DNA of 32,315 bases from NCBI RefSeq assembly GCF_004348525.1, contig NZ_SMKG01000047.1, positions 1 to 32,315 of the forward strand. Reading direction: 5' to 3'. Position numbers and translations under genes: made by a program. Under the pieces are notes generated by a model that was not told where the DNA came from, did no database searches, and saw only the letters and a list, made by a program, of their open reading frames with translations. Positions 8,722 through 18,248 of this stretch are shown piece after piece; position 1 is the stretch's first letter, and each line of letters starts with the position of its first letter. The DNA is from Micromonospora sp. 15K316. Lineage in GTDB: Bacteria > Actinomycetota > Actinomycetes > Mycobacteriales > Micromonosporaceae.

Positions 8722-9915
8722 TCACGCCGGCACCGGCCCCGGCTGCTCCACCGGAATCCTCGCGCAGACCCGGAAGCCGCCGCCCGACCGCGCACCGGCC
8801 TGTAGGACACCACCGTAGAGCCCGACCCGCTCCCGCATGCCCACCAGACCGTGCCCCACGCCGGGCGAGCCGGGAGCCGGCCCCCGCCCGTCGTCGACGA
8901 CCTCCACCACCACGGCGGCCCCGTCGTAGCCGATCCGTACCTCGGCGGTCGCCGCGCCGGCGTGCTTGAGCGCGTTGGTCAACGCCTCCTGCACGATCCG
9001 GTAGATCGCCAGCGCCACGCCCTCCTCCACCACCACCGGATCACCGTCGACGCGGAGCGTCACCGGCAGGCCCGCGTCGCGTACCTGGTCGGTCAGGGCC
9101 TCGATGCCCGCGAGCCCCGGCTGCGGGGTGAGGTCGGCGTCCGGCTCCGCGTCGGTCCGCAGCACGTCCAGCAGTCGGCGCAGCTCCCGCAGGGTGGCCC
9201 GGCCGGTCTCCTCGATGGTGCCGATGGCCTCGTCGGCCGCGTCCGGGTCACGGCGCAGCACCCGCCGCGCCCCGGTGGCCAGCACACCCATCACGCTCAC
9301 GTGGTGCGCCACCACGTCGTGCAGCTCCCGGGCGATGCGGCGGCGCTCGTCGGCGACCGCCTGCTCCGCCAGGGTCCGCTGCCGCTCCTCGGCCACCCGG
9401 GCCCGCTCCCGCAGCGCCCGGTTGGCCGCCTGGCGGGCCTGCACCACCCGGCCCACCGCGTACGACAGCAGCCCCACCAGCAGGTTGTTCAGCACCAGCA
9501 GAGTCGGGCTGACGGCGAGCAGGCCGTCGACCGGCGCGACCAGATTGGCCACCGCCACCGGCACCCACAGCACGACGGCGGCGAGCGCCGCGCGGCGGGC
9601 CGGCCACCGCGCCGCCACCGTGAACGTCAGCACGGCGAACGTCAGCCCCTGCACGCCGGCGCCCAGCCCGGTCACCGCCGGGAGCCCCAGCGTGGCCACC
9701 GCCGCGCCGATCGCCGGCCAGGGCGCGACCCGGCGCAGCACCAGCGGCGCCGCGCACGCCACGCTCCACACCACCGTCACCGGCAGCGACCGCGACCAGA
9801 GCTCGCGCGGCGTGATCAGCGCGAACACCAGCTCCATCGCCACCAGAGCGGCGGCGAGGAGCGCGTCGGCGGCGAGCGGGTGCCGGCGCAGCACCAGCCA
9901 CGGGCGCTCGGTCAT
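8722..9915 (-). CDS. NarL-type sensor histidine kinase
   Basis: A 397-aa membrane kinase. Residues 1-155 form about five hydrophobic segments with little extracytoplasmic sequence, as in intramembrane-sensing kinases. A coiled linker (about 156-190) leads to the HisKA_3 box ERRRIARELHDVVAHHVS with phospho-acceptor His198, and a HATPase_c domain with N-box ALTNALKHAG, G1 box VDDGRGPAPG and G2 box GHGLVGMRERV. It autophosphorylates and should pass phosphate to the response regulator encoded 22 nt downstream. The ATG at 9915 is preceded 6 nt upstream by TAGCGT, implying a leaderless transcript. A 6-bp inverted repeat (9928-9943) just upstream of the -10 may be a regulatory site. Confidence 0.95.
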   Translation of the reverse strand: MTERPWLVLRRHPLAADALLAAALVAMELVFALITPRELWSRSLPVTVVWSVACAAPLVLRRVAPWPAIGAAVATLGLPAVTGLGAGVQGLTFAVLTFTVAARWPARRAALAAVVLWVPVAVANLVAPVDGLLAVSPTLLVLNNLLVGLLSYAVGRVVQARQAANRALRERARVAEERQRTLAEQAVADERRRIARELHDVVAHHVSVMGVLATGARRVLRRDPDAADEAIGTIEETGRATLRELRRLLDVLRTDAEPDADLTPQPGLAGIEALTDQVRDAGLPVTLRVDGDPVVVEEGVALAIYRIVQEALTNALKHAGAATAEVRIGYDGAAVVVEVVDDGRGPAPGSPGVGHGLVGMRERVGLYGGVLQAGARSGGGFRVCARIPVEQPGPVPA

Positions 9916-9921
9916 ACCGCG

Positions 9922-9943
9922 ACGCTAGCCGCCTTCCGGCGGC
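9922..9943 (-). promoter_or_regulatory. leaderless promoter of the kinase-regulator operon
   Basis: TAGCGT (minus strand, 9922-9927) ends 6 nt before the kinase ATG. Immediately upstream, GCCGCC-TTCC-GGCGGC (9928-9943) is a 6-bp inverted repeat occupying the -10/-35 spacer, a possible operator. Confidence 0.5.
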
Positions 9944-9960
9944 GCTGATCGTCGCCGAAG

Positions 9961-9999
9961 ACGAGCCGATTCTCCTCCCAGGGGAGGAGAATCACTCGT
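9961..9999. terminator. long palindrome overlapping the nuclease stop codon
   Basis: GATTCTCCTCCC (9968-9979) and GGGAGGAGAATC (9982-9993) are perfect complements separated by 2 nt, and ACGAG/CTCGT extend the pairing outward after a short interruption. The 3' arm contains the last bases of the nuclease gene, including part of its stop codon. It probably terminates the nuclease transcript before the kinase gene, though there is no U-tract. Confidence 0.6.
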
Positions 10000-10909
10000 C
10001 CGCCCCGGGCTGCGCGGGCCGGGACCGCGCGTCGAGCAGCGGATCGGCGCGCGCCGCGTGTGCCGGAAACGGCGGAGGTGTGCCGCCGAAGCTCGGGCAG
10101 AGCGCCTGGTGACTGCACCAGTCGCAGAGACGGCTCGGCCGGGGCCGGAAATCCTGCTGCTCGGTGGCCTGCTCGATCGCCCGCCACAACGCCACCACGG
10201 TCCGCTCGAACCGGAGCAGCTCCTCGGCGTCGGGGGTGTAGTCGCAGACCTCCGCGTCGCGCAGGTAGAGCAGGCGCAGCACCCGCGGGACCACTCCCCG
10301 GGTACGCCACAGCACGAGCGCGTAGAACTTCAGCTGGAACAGGGCCCGCGCCTCGAACGCCTCCCGCGGCGCGCCGCCGGTCTTGTAGTCGACCACCCGC
10401 AGCGCGCCGTCCGGCGCGACGTCGAGCCGGTCGAGGTAACCCCGGATCAGCAGCTCGTCGTCGACCACTGCCGAGATCAGGCTCTCCCGCTCGGCCGGCT
10501 CCAGCCGGCGCGGATCCTCCACCGCGAAGTAGCCATCGAGCAGCGCCGCCGCCGACCGGAGGAACTCGGCGAGGTCGGCAGGGTCACCGTCGCCGGGGAA
10601 CAGCCCGGCCAGCTCCGGCTGCTCGGTGACCAGCCGGTCCCACTGGGGGGCGACCAGGTCGCCGGCGGCGTCCGGGTGGCGCCCGGCCGCGGGCAGGTCG
10701 AAGAGGCGCTCCAGCACCGCGTGCACCAGCGTGCCCCGGGCCTGTTCGACCGTGGGCCGCTCCGGCAGGCGGTCGATGCTGCGGAACCGGTAGAGCAGCG
10801 GACAGGTCTTGAAATCCGCCGCCCGTGACGGGGACAACGACGCCCGCACTGTCGCCGGCGCCCCCGCCGTGGCCGTGGGCTGTCGGGTGGTCACCGGATC
10901 CGCCGTCAT
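9992..10909 (-). CDS. PD-(D/E)XK nuclease, RecB/Cas4-like with Fe-S cysteines
   Basis: A 305-aa nuclease of the RecB/Cas4-like PD-(D/E)XK family. It has His63 in RGTLVHAVLERL, Asp160 in GYLDRLD, Asp174 and Lys176 in VVDYKTG, and the QxxxY motif Gln192-Tyr196. Cys36 together with the C-terminal Cys262, Cys265 and Cys271 (CDWCSHQALC) matches the four-cysteine cluster that holds a 4Fe-4S centre in AddB and Cas4. It has no helicase domain. A homologous gene lies beside trmI in mycobacteria (Rv2119), from memory. The start is the ATG at 10909, preceded by TAATCT 7 nt upstream, giving a leaderless transcript; the upstream GTG at 10939 would overlap that promoter. The promoter fits the PafBC DNA-damage motif exactly, suggesting induction by DNA damage and a role in DNA repair. 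Confidence 0.9.
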   Translation of the reverse strand: MTADPVTTRQPTATAGAPATVRASLSPSRAADFKTCPLLYRFRSIDRLPERPTVEQARGTLVHAVLERLFDLPAAGRHPDAAGDLVAPQWDRLVTEQPELAGLFPGDGDPADLAEFLRSAAALLDGYFAVEDPRRLEPAERESLISAVVDDELLIRGYLDRLDVAPDGALRVVDYKTGGAPREAFEARALFQLKFYALVLWRTRGVVPRVLRLLYLRDAEVCDYTPDAEELLRFERTVVALWRAIEQATEQQDFRPRPSRLCDWCSHQALCPSFGGTPPPFPAHAARADPLLDARSRPAQPGADE

Positions 10910-10916
10910 GTCCGGA

Positions 10917-10938
10917 AGATTAGGGCACCGGTGTGACA
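10917..10938 (-). promoter_or_regulatory. PafBC-type (RecA-NDp) DNA-damage promoter
   Basis: On the minus strand TGTCA (10934-10938) is followed after exactly 11 nt by TAATCT (10917-10922), and the nuclease ATG comes 7 nt later. The LexA/RecA-independent damage promoter of mycobacteria is described as tTGTCRgtg-N8-TAnnnT, the same core and spacing; the less conserved GTG after TGTCR is CAC here. PafB and PafC, which activate such promoters, are encoded at 27050-29079. Confidence 0.7.
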
Positions 10939-10982
10939 CCTTCCGCGCCCGCCGTCCCGCGCGCCGTCTCAGCCGCAGTCCG

Positions 10983-13160
<2,178 letters not shown>

Positions 13161-13238
13161 CGGGCGGCCTGGCATGAGCGGACGGTCGTCCGGCGCGCGA
13201 ACGGTTCACGGGGGCGTCGACCAGAGGGAGGACGCGGC

Positions 13239-13811
13239 ATGAGCAGCCCGGGCTACGGCGGCGGTGACCTGCCAGCGGTCTTCCCGGACTGGTCGCCCTA
13301 CCAGGATCTGGAGTCGGCGGCGCGGGCCTACCTGCGGGACCCGGACATCGCCCTGGAGGCGCTCGGCGGGGTGCTGCGCGGCGCGTCGGTGCTCGGCTTC
13401 ACGCTGGAACGGTTCGTCAACGAGGTCAACGGAGTGTGGCAGGAGGTCGTCGTCTGCGACGGCAGCCGGCTGATCCTCTGGCACGGCGAGGACGTGCCGC
13501 CGGGTGAGGGGCCGGCCGGGTCGATGACCTCGTCGTTGCGGGTGGTGCCGGTCTCCACGGTCACCGAGGTCGGCTGCCGCCGGCGGCTCACCCGCTCGGA
13601 GAACGGTCAGGTCCGCGTCGACAGCATCGACGTCTACCTGCTGCTCACCTCGCTCGACGAGGCGCCGCCACCCGAGGAGGTGGTCGGCGCGCCCCGGCAC
13701 GACGCGCTGCGGTTCGGCAAGACCCTCGACGACGGCGGCGCCGGGCAGATCGCCCGGCTGGAGGAGTTCGCCCGGCTGGTCGCCTCGGTCGTCGGCCGGC
13801 CGATGCTCTGA
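13239..13811 (+). CDS. conserved-looking hypothetical protein, 190 aa
   Basis: I do not recognise the family with confidence. The N-terminal third is helical and acidic (DLESAARAYLRDPDIALEAL), the middle is beta-rich (WQEVVVCDGSRLILWHGED, then SSLRVVPVSTVTEVGCRRRL), and a strand-rich segment ends in a helix (QIARLEEFARLVASVV). The alternating strands with a terminal helix are compatible with a PH-like fold, but that is only an impression. There is no signal peptide, membrane segment or obvious catalytic motif. The ATG at 13239 has GGGAGGA about 6-7 nt upstream, and the frame shows strong third-position GC bias, so it is a real gene. It lies 78 bp after trmI on the same strand and is closed by a long palindromic hairpin. 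Confidence 0.8.
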   Translation: MSSPGYGGGDLPAVFPDWSPYQDLESAARAYLRDPDIALEALGGVLRGASVLGFTLERFVNEVNGVWQEVVVCDGSRLILWHGEDVPPGEGPAGSMTSSLRVVPVSTVTEVGCRRRLTRSENGQVRVDSIDVYLLLTSLDEAPPPEEVVGAPRHDALRFGKTLDDGGAGQIARLEEFARLVASVVGRPML

Positions 13812-13862
13812 CCGCCCGTCGCCGGCCGATGCTGTGACCGCCTCCGGCGCCGGCCGAAACGA

Positions 13863-13896
13863 CGAGCTGCCCGGCGGCGCGCCGCCGGGCAGCTCG
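13863..13896. terminator. 34-bp perfect palindrome, bidirectional terminator
   Basis: A fully self-complementary 34-bp sequence (about 15 bp of stem with a 4-nt loop as RNA) lies between the convergent 190-aa gene and the ferredoxin gene. It has no U-tract, as is usual for this genome. Confidence 0.8.
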
Positions 13897-13906
13897 CGTC
13901 ACCTGC

Positions 13907-14215
13907 TCAGTCCTCGGCGTCGGGGCCGGCCACCGCGACGCCGTCGCCGGCGCGCAGCACGTGGATGCACTCGCCCGGGCACTCCTTCGCCGAGTCGATC
14001 ACCTCGAGGCGCAGGTGTTCCGGTACGTCGACGCGGCTGCCGGGGGCCTGCAGCAGCTCACCGTCGGAGCCCTTGACGTAGGCCAGCCCGTCGACGTCGA
14101 ACTCGAAGACGTCCGGCGCGTACTGCACGCAGAGCCCGTCGCCGGTGCAGAGATCCTGGTCCACCCAGACCTGAAGCTGGTCCGTCGCGACCTCGGTCAC
14201 CGGTGCACCCCCCAT
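13907..14215 (-). CDS. ferredoxin
   Basis: A small acidic iron-sulfur protein of 102 aa. The cluster ligands are in [16 protein letters not shown] (C-x5-C) and [11 protein letters not shown] (C-P-x2-C), the pattern of the single-cluster ferredoxins (Fer4_13/Fer4_15 type) found in actinomycetes; the residue at the second of the four usual positions is Asp, which would favour a 3Fe-4S cluster unless the fourth Cys rearranges. Acidic residues surround the motifs. Start: ATG at 14215 with GGGAG a few nt upstream; a GTG at 14200 giving 97 aa is possible. It is divergent from arc with 164 bp between the starts. A ferredoxin beside the proteasomal ATPase also occurs in Streptomyces, from memory, but no functional link is established. 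Confidence 0.9.
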   Translation of the reverse strand: MGGAPVTEVATDQLQVWVDQDLCTGDGLCVQYAPDVFEFDVDGLAYVKGSDGELLQAPGSRVDVPEHLRLEVIDSAKECPGECIHVLRAGDGVAVAGPDAED

Positions 14216-14379
14216 GTTCTCCCGTCCCACGCCCCGACGGTACCCGAACGGCCGCACCGGTCCCGATCACCCACCCGTCGCGATCAAGGTTCAGTGACAG
14301 GGGCGTTGCGCGGGACCGAATCGGGCTCATAGCGGCTAGTGTTAGGGCAGAACGTTCAAGCCCCCCGGGGAGGTGGGAC
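14216..14379 (+). promoter_or_regulatory. divergent ferredoxin/arc promoter region
   Basis: The 164-bp gap must hold promoters for both genes. For arc, TAGTGT (14337-14342) fits a -10 with a leader of about 30 nt; TTGCGC-N18-TAGCGG (14306-14335) is an alternative. Neither is strong. The arc GTG has GGGGAGG (14367-14373) as ribosome-binding site. Confidence 0.4.
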
Positions 14380-16161
14380 GTGGCACGCAGCGACGACGCG
14401 GACTCGCGCGCCGCACGGTGGGAGAAGGAGGCCCACGATCTCTCCACGCAGGTCGCGTTCCTTCAAGAGGAACTCGCCCTGGTGCGGCGCAAGTTGACCG
14501 AAGGCCCCCGACACGTCCGGCAGCTCGAGGAGCGGCTGGCCGCCACCCAGGCGCAGTTGGCGCGGCTGACCGAGAACAACGAACGGCTCGTGAGCACCCT
14601 CAAGGAGGCTCGCGCGCAGATCGTGACGCTCAAGGAGGAGATCGACCGCCTCGCCCAACCACCGAGCGGTTACGGAGTGTTCCTGGCCCGGCACGACGAC
14701 GGTACCGTCGACGTCTTCACCGGCGGCCGCAAGCTGCGCGTCGCGGTGTCGCCGTCGCTGGACGTCGCCGAACTGCGGCGCGGCCAGGAGGTCCTGCTCA
14801 ACGACGCGCTCAACATCGTGGACGCGTTCGGCTACGAGCGGGTCGGCGAGGTGGTCATGCTCAAGGAGGTGCTGGAGAGCCCCGGCGGCGGTCCCGGTGA
14901 CCGGGCGCTGGTGGTCTCCCACTCCGACGAGGAGCGCATCGTGCACCTCGCCGAGAGCCTGATCGGCTCGTCGATCCGGGCCGGCGACTCGCTCATGATC
15001 GAGCCCCGTTCGGCGTACGCGTACGAGCGGATCCCGAAGAGCGAGGTCGAGGAGCTGGTCCTGGAGGAGGTGCCCGACGTCGACTACACCGACATCGGTG
15101 GCCTCCAGGCGCAGATCGAGCAGATCCGCGACGCGGTGGAGCTGCCCTTCCTGCACGCCGACCTGTTCCGGGAGCACCAGCTCCGACCGCCCAAGGGGAT
15201 CCTGCTCTACGGTCCGCCCGGCTGCGGCAAGACGCTGATCGCCAAGGCGGTGGCCAACTCGCTGGCCAAGAAGATCGCCGAGCGGCGGGGCGAGGAGAAG
15301 CACACCAGCTTCTTCCTCAACATCAAGGGCCCGGAGCTGCTCAACAAGTACGTCGGCGAGACCGAGCGGCACATCCGGCTGATCTTCCAGCGGGCGCGGG
15401 AGAAGGCCGGCGAGGGCACCCCGGTGATCGTGTTCTTCGACGAGATGGACTCGGTCTTCCGCACCCGCGGCTCCGGTGTCTCCTCGGACGTCGAGAACAC
15501 CATCGTCCCGCAGCTGCTCAGCGAGATCGACGGTGTGGAGGGCCTGGAGAACGTCATCGTCATCGGCGCCTCCAACCGGGAGGACATGATCGACCCGGCC
15601 ATCCTGCGTCCCGGCCGGCTCGACGTGAAAATCAAGATCGAGCGGCCGGACGCCGAGGCGGCCAAGGACATCTTCTCCAAGTACATCCTCTCGGGCCTGC
15701 CGCTGCACGCCGACGACCTGACCGAGCACGGCGGTGACGCACAGGCCACCGTGGCGGCGATGATCGACGCGGTCGTGCTGCGGATGTACTCCGAGACCGA
15801 GGAGAACCGCTTCCTCGAGGTCACCTACGCCAACGGCGACAAGGAAGTCCTCTACTTCAAGGACTTCAACTCCGGCGCGATGATCCAGAACATCGTCGAC
15901 CGGGGCAAGAAGATGGCCATCAAGGAGTTCCTCACCTCCGGCCGCAAGGGGCTGCGACTGCAGCACCTGCTCGACGCCTGCGTCGACGAGTTCCGGGAGA
16001 ACGAGGACCTGCCCAACACCACGAACCCGGACGACTGGGCCCGCATCTCCGGCAAGAAGGGCGAGCGGATCGTCTACATCCGCACGCTCGTCTCCGGCGG
16101 CAAGGGCGCCGAGGCCGGACGGTCCATCGAGACCGCCAGCAACACCGGCCAGTACCTCTGA
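14380..16161 (+). CDS. arc: proteasome-activating AAA ATPase Arc/Mpa
   Basis: A 593-aa ring ATPase that recognises Pup, unfolds pupylated proteins and threads them into the 20S core. An N-terminal coiled coil (about 15-93) forms the Pup-binding site, two OB-fold domains follow (about 94-235), then the AAA module with Walker A GPPGCGKT (278-285), pore loop KYVGETERH (323-331), Walker [10 protein letters not shown] (349-357) and sensor-1 Asn399 in GASNRED. The C-terminus ends in Gly-Gln-Tyr-Leu, the gate-opening motif with penultimate Tyr that docks between PrcA subunits. The chosen GTG at 14380 follows GGGGAGG by 6 nt; upstream in-frame starts run into the ferredoxin promoter region. dop follows after a strong hairpin, so the two may be partly uncoupled. 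Confidence 0.98.
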   Translation: MARSDDADSRAARWEKEAHDLSTQVAFLQEELALVRRKLTEGPRHVRQLEERLAATQAQLARLTENNERLVSTLKEARAQIVTLKEEIDRLAQPPSGYGVFLARHDDGTVDVFTGGRKLRVAVSPSLDVAELRRGQEVLLNDALNIVDAFGYERVGEVVMLKEVLESPGGGPGDRALVVSHSDEERIVHLAESLIGSSIRAGDSLMIEPRSAYAYERIPKSEVEELVLEEVPDVDYTDIGGLQAQIEQIRDAVELPFLHADLFREHQLRPPKGILLYGPPGCGKTLIAKAVANSLAKKIAERRGEEKHTSFFLNIKGPELLNKYVGETERHIRLIFQRAREKAGEGTPVIVFFDEMDSVFRTRGSGVSSDVENTIVPQLLSEIDGVEGLENVIVIGASNREDMIDPAILRPGRLDVKIKIERPDAEAAKDIFSKYILSGLPLHADDLTEHGGDAQATVAAMIDAVVLRMYSETEENRFLEVTYANGDKEVLYFKDFNSGAMIQNIVDRGKKMAIKEFLTSGRKGLRLQHLLDACVDEFRENEDLPNTTNPDDWARISGKKGERIVYIRTLVSGGKGAEAGRSIETASNTGQYL

Positions 16162-16174
16162 CCGGCAGCGCGAG

Positions 16175-16215
16175 ACGACGGGGCCCGGGGTGGCGTACGC
16201 CCCGGGCCCCGTCGT
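16175..16215 (+). terminator. 16-bp hairpin between arc and dop
   Basis: ACGACGGGGCCCGGGG (16175-16190) pairs perfectly with 16200-16215 across a 9-nt loop, 14 nt after the arc stop. It lacks a U-tract. It should end or attenuate arc transcription and protect the 3' end. Confidence 0.7.
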
Positions 16216-16352
16216 TCGCCGCACCCGGTCCCACCGCCGCGTCCGCTCCCGGCCGGACCTGCGAGACCCGGCGAGCCCGGTGGTGGCGGACCCTCCCCGC
16301 CATTTGCGCACGGCGCAACCTCTGCCACGCCCCCGTACGCCGTGTGGCCGAC

Positions 16353-16358
16353 TACGCT
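16353..16358 (+). promoter_or_regulatory. possible dop -10 hexamer TACGCT
   Basis: TACGCT fits TAnnnT and would give a leader of about 40 nt. No clear -35 accompanies it, but a dop promoter is expected because of the hairpin upstream. Confidence 0.3.
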
Positions 16359-16402
16359 CGACGGGACGGGGGACCGGACGGGCGAGCGGAGCGAACAGGT
16401 CG

Positions 16403-17920
16403 ATGAGCGTACGACGGATCATGGGCACCGAGGTCGAGTACGGCATCTCCGTGCCCGGTCAGGCCGGAGCCAACCCGATGGTGACCTCCTCGCAGGTGGT
16501 GAACGCCTACGGGGCGCGTCCGGAACTCAACCGCGGTGGCCGCGCCCGCTGGGACTACGAGGAGGAGTCGCCGCTGCGCGACGCGCGGGGCTTCACCTAC
16601 TCCGGCGCCGCCTACGACCCCGCGGAGGCCCTCGCCGACGAGGACCTGGGGCTCGCCAACGTCATACTGACCAACGGCGCGCGCCTCTACGTCGACCACG
16701 CGCACCCGGAGTACTCCACTCCGGAGGTGACCAATCCGCTGGACGTGGTGCGCTGGGACAAGGCCGGCGAGCGGGTGATGGCGGAGGCGTCCCGGCGGGC
16801 GGCCACCATCCCCGGCACCCAGCCGATCCACCTCTACAAGAACAACACCGACAACAAGGGCGCCAGCTACGGTGCGCACGAGAACTACCTGATGCGGCGG
16901 CAGACGCCGTTCGCGGACATCGTCGCGTACCTGACCCCGTTCTTCGTCACCCGGCAGATCGTCTGCGGCGCCGGACGGGTGGGCATCGGCCAGGACGGCA
17001 GCCAGAACGGCTTCCAGATCTCGCAGCGGGCCGACTTCTTCGAGGTCGAGGTGGGCCTGGAGACCACGCTCAAGCGGCCGATCATCAACACCCGCGACGA
17101 GCCGCACGCGGACGCGGACAAGTACCGGCGGCTGCACGTCATCATCGGTGACGCGAACCTCTCCGAAATCTCCACCTACCTGAAGGTCGGCACCACCGCG
17201 CTGATCCTCACCATGATCGAGGAGAAGGCGCTCGGCCCCGACCTGGGCATCGCCGACCCGGTCAACGAGCTGCGGGCGGTCAGCCACGACCCGTCGCTCA
17301 CCCACCTGATGCGGATGCGCGACGGGCGGCGGCTCACGGCGCTGGACGTGCAGTGGGCGTACCACGAGCGCGTGCGGTCCTTTGTCGACGACCGCTACGG
17401 CGACGACGTGGACGCCCAGACCGCGGACGTGCTGGCCCGCTGGGAGAGCGTGCTGGACCGGCTCGGCCGGGACGCGATGCTCTGCGCCGACGAGCTGGAC
17501 TGGGTGGCGAAGCTGCGGCTGCTCCACGGCTACCAGGAGCGGGAGAAACTCGGCTGGGGCGCGCACAAGCTCCAGCTGGTCGACCTGCAGTACTCCGACG
17601 TCCGGCCGGAGAAGGGCCTCTACCACCGTCTGGTCTCCCGGGGCGCGATGAAGACGCTGCTCAGCGACGAGGAGACCCGTACCGCCATGACCGAGCCGCC
17701 GGAGGACACGCGGGCCTACTTCCGTGGCCGCTGTCTCGCGCAGTACGCCTCGGAGGTGGTCGCGGCCAGCTGGGACTCGGTCATCTTCGACGTGGGCCGC
17801 GAGTCACTGGTACGGGTGCCGATGATGGAGCCGGAGCGGGGCACCCGTAAGCACGTCGGCGCGCTCTTCGACAGGTGTGCCAGCGCCAAGGACCTGCTGG
17901 AGACGTTGACCGGCGGCTGA
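16403..17920 (+). CDS. dop: depupylase/Pup deamidase Dop
   Basis: A 505-aa glutamine synthetase-like enzyme that hydrolyses the isopeptide bond between Pup and substrate lysine and, where Pup ends in Gln, deamidates it. The ATP/Mg site begins at [13 protein letters not shown], and the catalytic Asp98 lies in [18 protein letters not shown], homologous to the PafA aspartate. The region of about residues 37-85 ([26 protein letters not shown]) is the Dop-specific loop absent from PafA and separates the two paralogues. Other shared blocks are [21 protein letters not shown] and [21 protein letters not shown] (quoted in part). The ATG at 16403 has only a weak ribosome-binding site (GGAGCGAACAGG). 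A terminator with U-tract follows, so pup is transcribed separately. With Pup ending in Glu here, only the depupylase activity appears to be needed. Confidence 0.97.
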   Translation: MSVRRIMGTEVEYGISVPGQAGANPMVTSSQVVNAYGARPELNRGGRARWDYEEESPLRDARGFTYSGAAYDPAEALADEDLGLANVILTNGARLYVDHAHPEYSTPEVTNPLDVVRWDKAGERVMAEASRRAATIPGTQPIHLYKNNTDNKGASYGAHENYLMRRQTPFADIVAYLTPFFVTRQIVCGAGRVGIGQDGSQNGFQISQRADFFEVEVGLETTLKRPIINTRDEPHADADKYRRLHVIIGDANLSEISTYLKVGTTALILTMIEEKALGPDLGIADPVNELRAVSHDPSLTHLMRMRDGRRLTALDVQWAYHERVRSFVDDRYGDDVDAQTADVLARWESVLDRLGRDAMLCADELDWVAKLRLLHGYQEREKLGWGAHKLQLVDLQYSDVRPEKGLYHRLVSRGAMKTLLSDEETRTAMTEPPEDTRAYFRGRCLAQYASEVVAASWDSVIFDVGRESLVRVPMMEPERGTRKHVGALFDRCASAKDLLETLTGG

Positions 17921-17936
17921 CCCGGATCGCGGAGGA

Positions 17937-17974
17937 GCCCGCCGCGCGTCGACTACGGCGCGCGGCGGGCTTTT
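17937..17974 (+). terminator. rho-independent terminator after dop
   Basis: GCCCGCCGCGCG (17937-17948) pairs with CGCGCGGCGGGC (17959-17970) around a 10-nt loop and is followed by TTTT. It is the only hairpin in the window with a clear U-tract and separates dop from pup. Confidence 0.88.
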
Positions 17975-17996
17975 CGTCGCCCGCGCGAGGTAAGTT
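17975..17996 (+). promoter_or_regulatory. probable pup promoter, near-match to the PafBC motif
   Basis: TAAGTT (17991-17996) fits a -10 with a leader of about 25 nt. No TTGACA-like -35 is present. Eleven nt upstream sits CGTCG (17975-17979), one mismatch from TGTCR at the PafBC spacing. A promoter is required here because a terminator precedes it. Confidence 0.4.
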
Positions 17997-18027
17997 TCTC
18001 GCAAGAGATCGTTGGAGGAGGCAGCAG

Positions 18028-18243
18028 ATGGCCACTCGTGACAGCGGCGGTCAGTCGCAGTCGGGCAAGTCCCGCCAGAACGAGGAGATCGAGGACGTCA
18101 CGGCCGAGGCGAACCCGGAGGTCGCCGAGCGGCACGCCGAGATCACCGAGGACGTCGACGACCTGCTCGACGAGATCGATTCCGTCCTCGAAGAGAACGC
18201 CGAGGAGTTCGTGAGAGGATACGTGCAGAAAGGGGGGGAATGA
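18028..18243 (+). CDS. pup: prokaryotic ubiquitin-like protein Pup
   Basis: A 71-aa, highly acidic, mostly disordered tag that PafA links to substrate lysines. The middle to C-terminal part (HAEITEDVDDLLDEIDSVLE) folds into a helix on the Arc coiled coil, and the C-terminus EEFVRGYVQKGGE is the part that docks in PafA and Dop. The last residue is encoded by GAA, so this Pup ends in Gly-Gly-Glu rather than Gly-Gly-Gln; it is ready for ligation without deamidation. The ATG at 18028 is preceded by GGAGGAGG about 6 nt upstream, one of the strongest ribosome-binding sites here, as expected for an abundant small protein. The nuclease gene starts 5 nt after the stop, so pup heads an operon with the nuclease, prcB and prcA genes. 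Confidence 0.97.
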   Translation: MATRDSGGQSQSGKSRQNEEIEDVTAEANPEVAERHAEITEDVDDLLDEIDSVLEENAEEFVRGYVQKGGE

Positions 18244-18248
18244 GGTAA

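Noticed and set aside
14356..16446. Long minus-strand open frame opposite arc
   Set aside because: Antisense to an unmistakable AAA ATPase; no start signal or motif.
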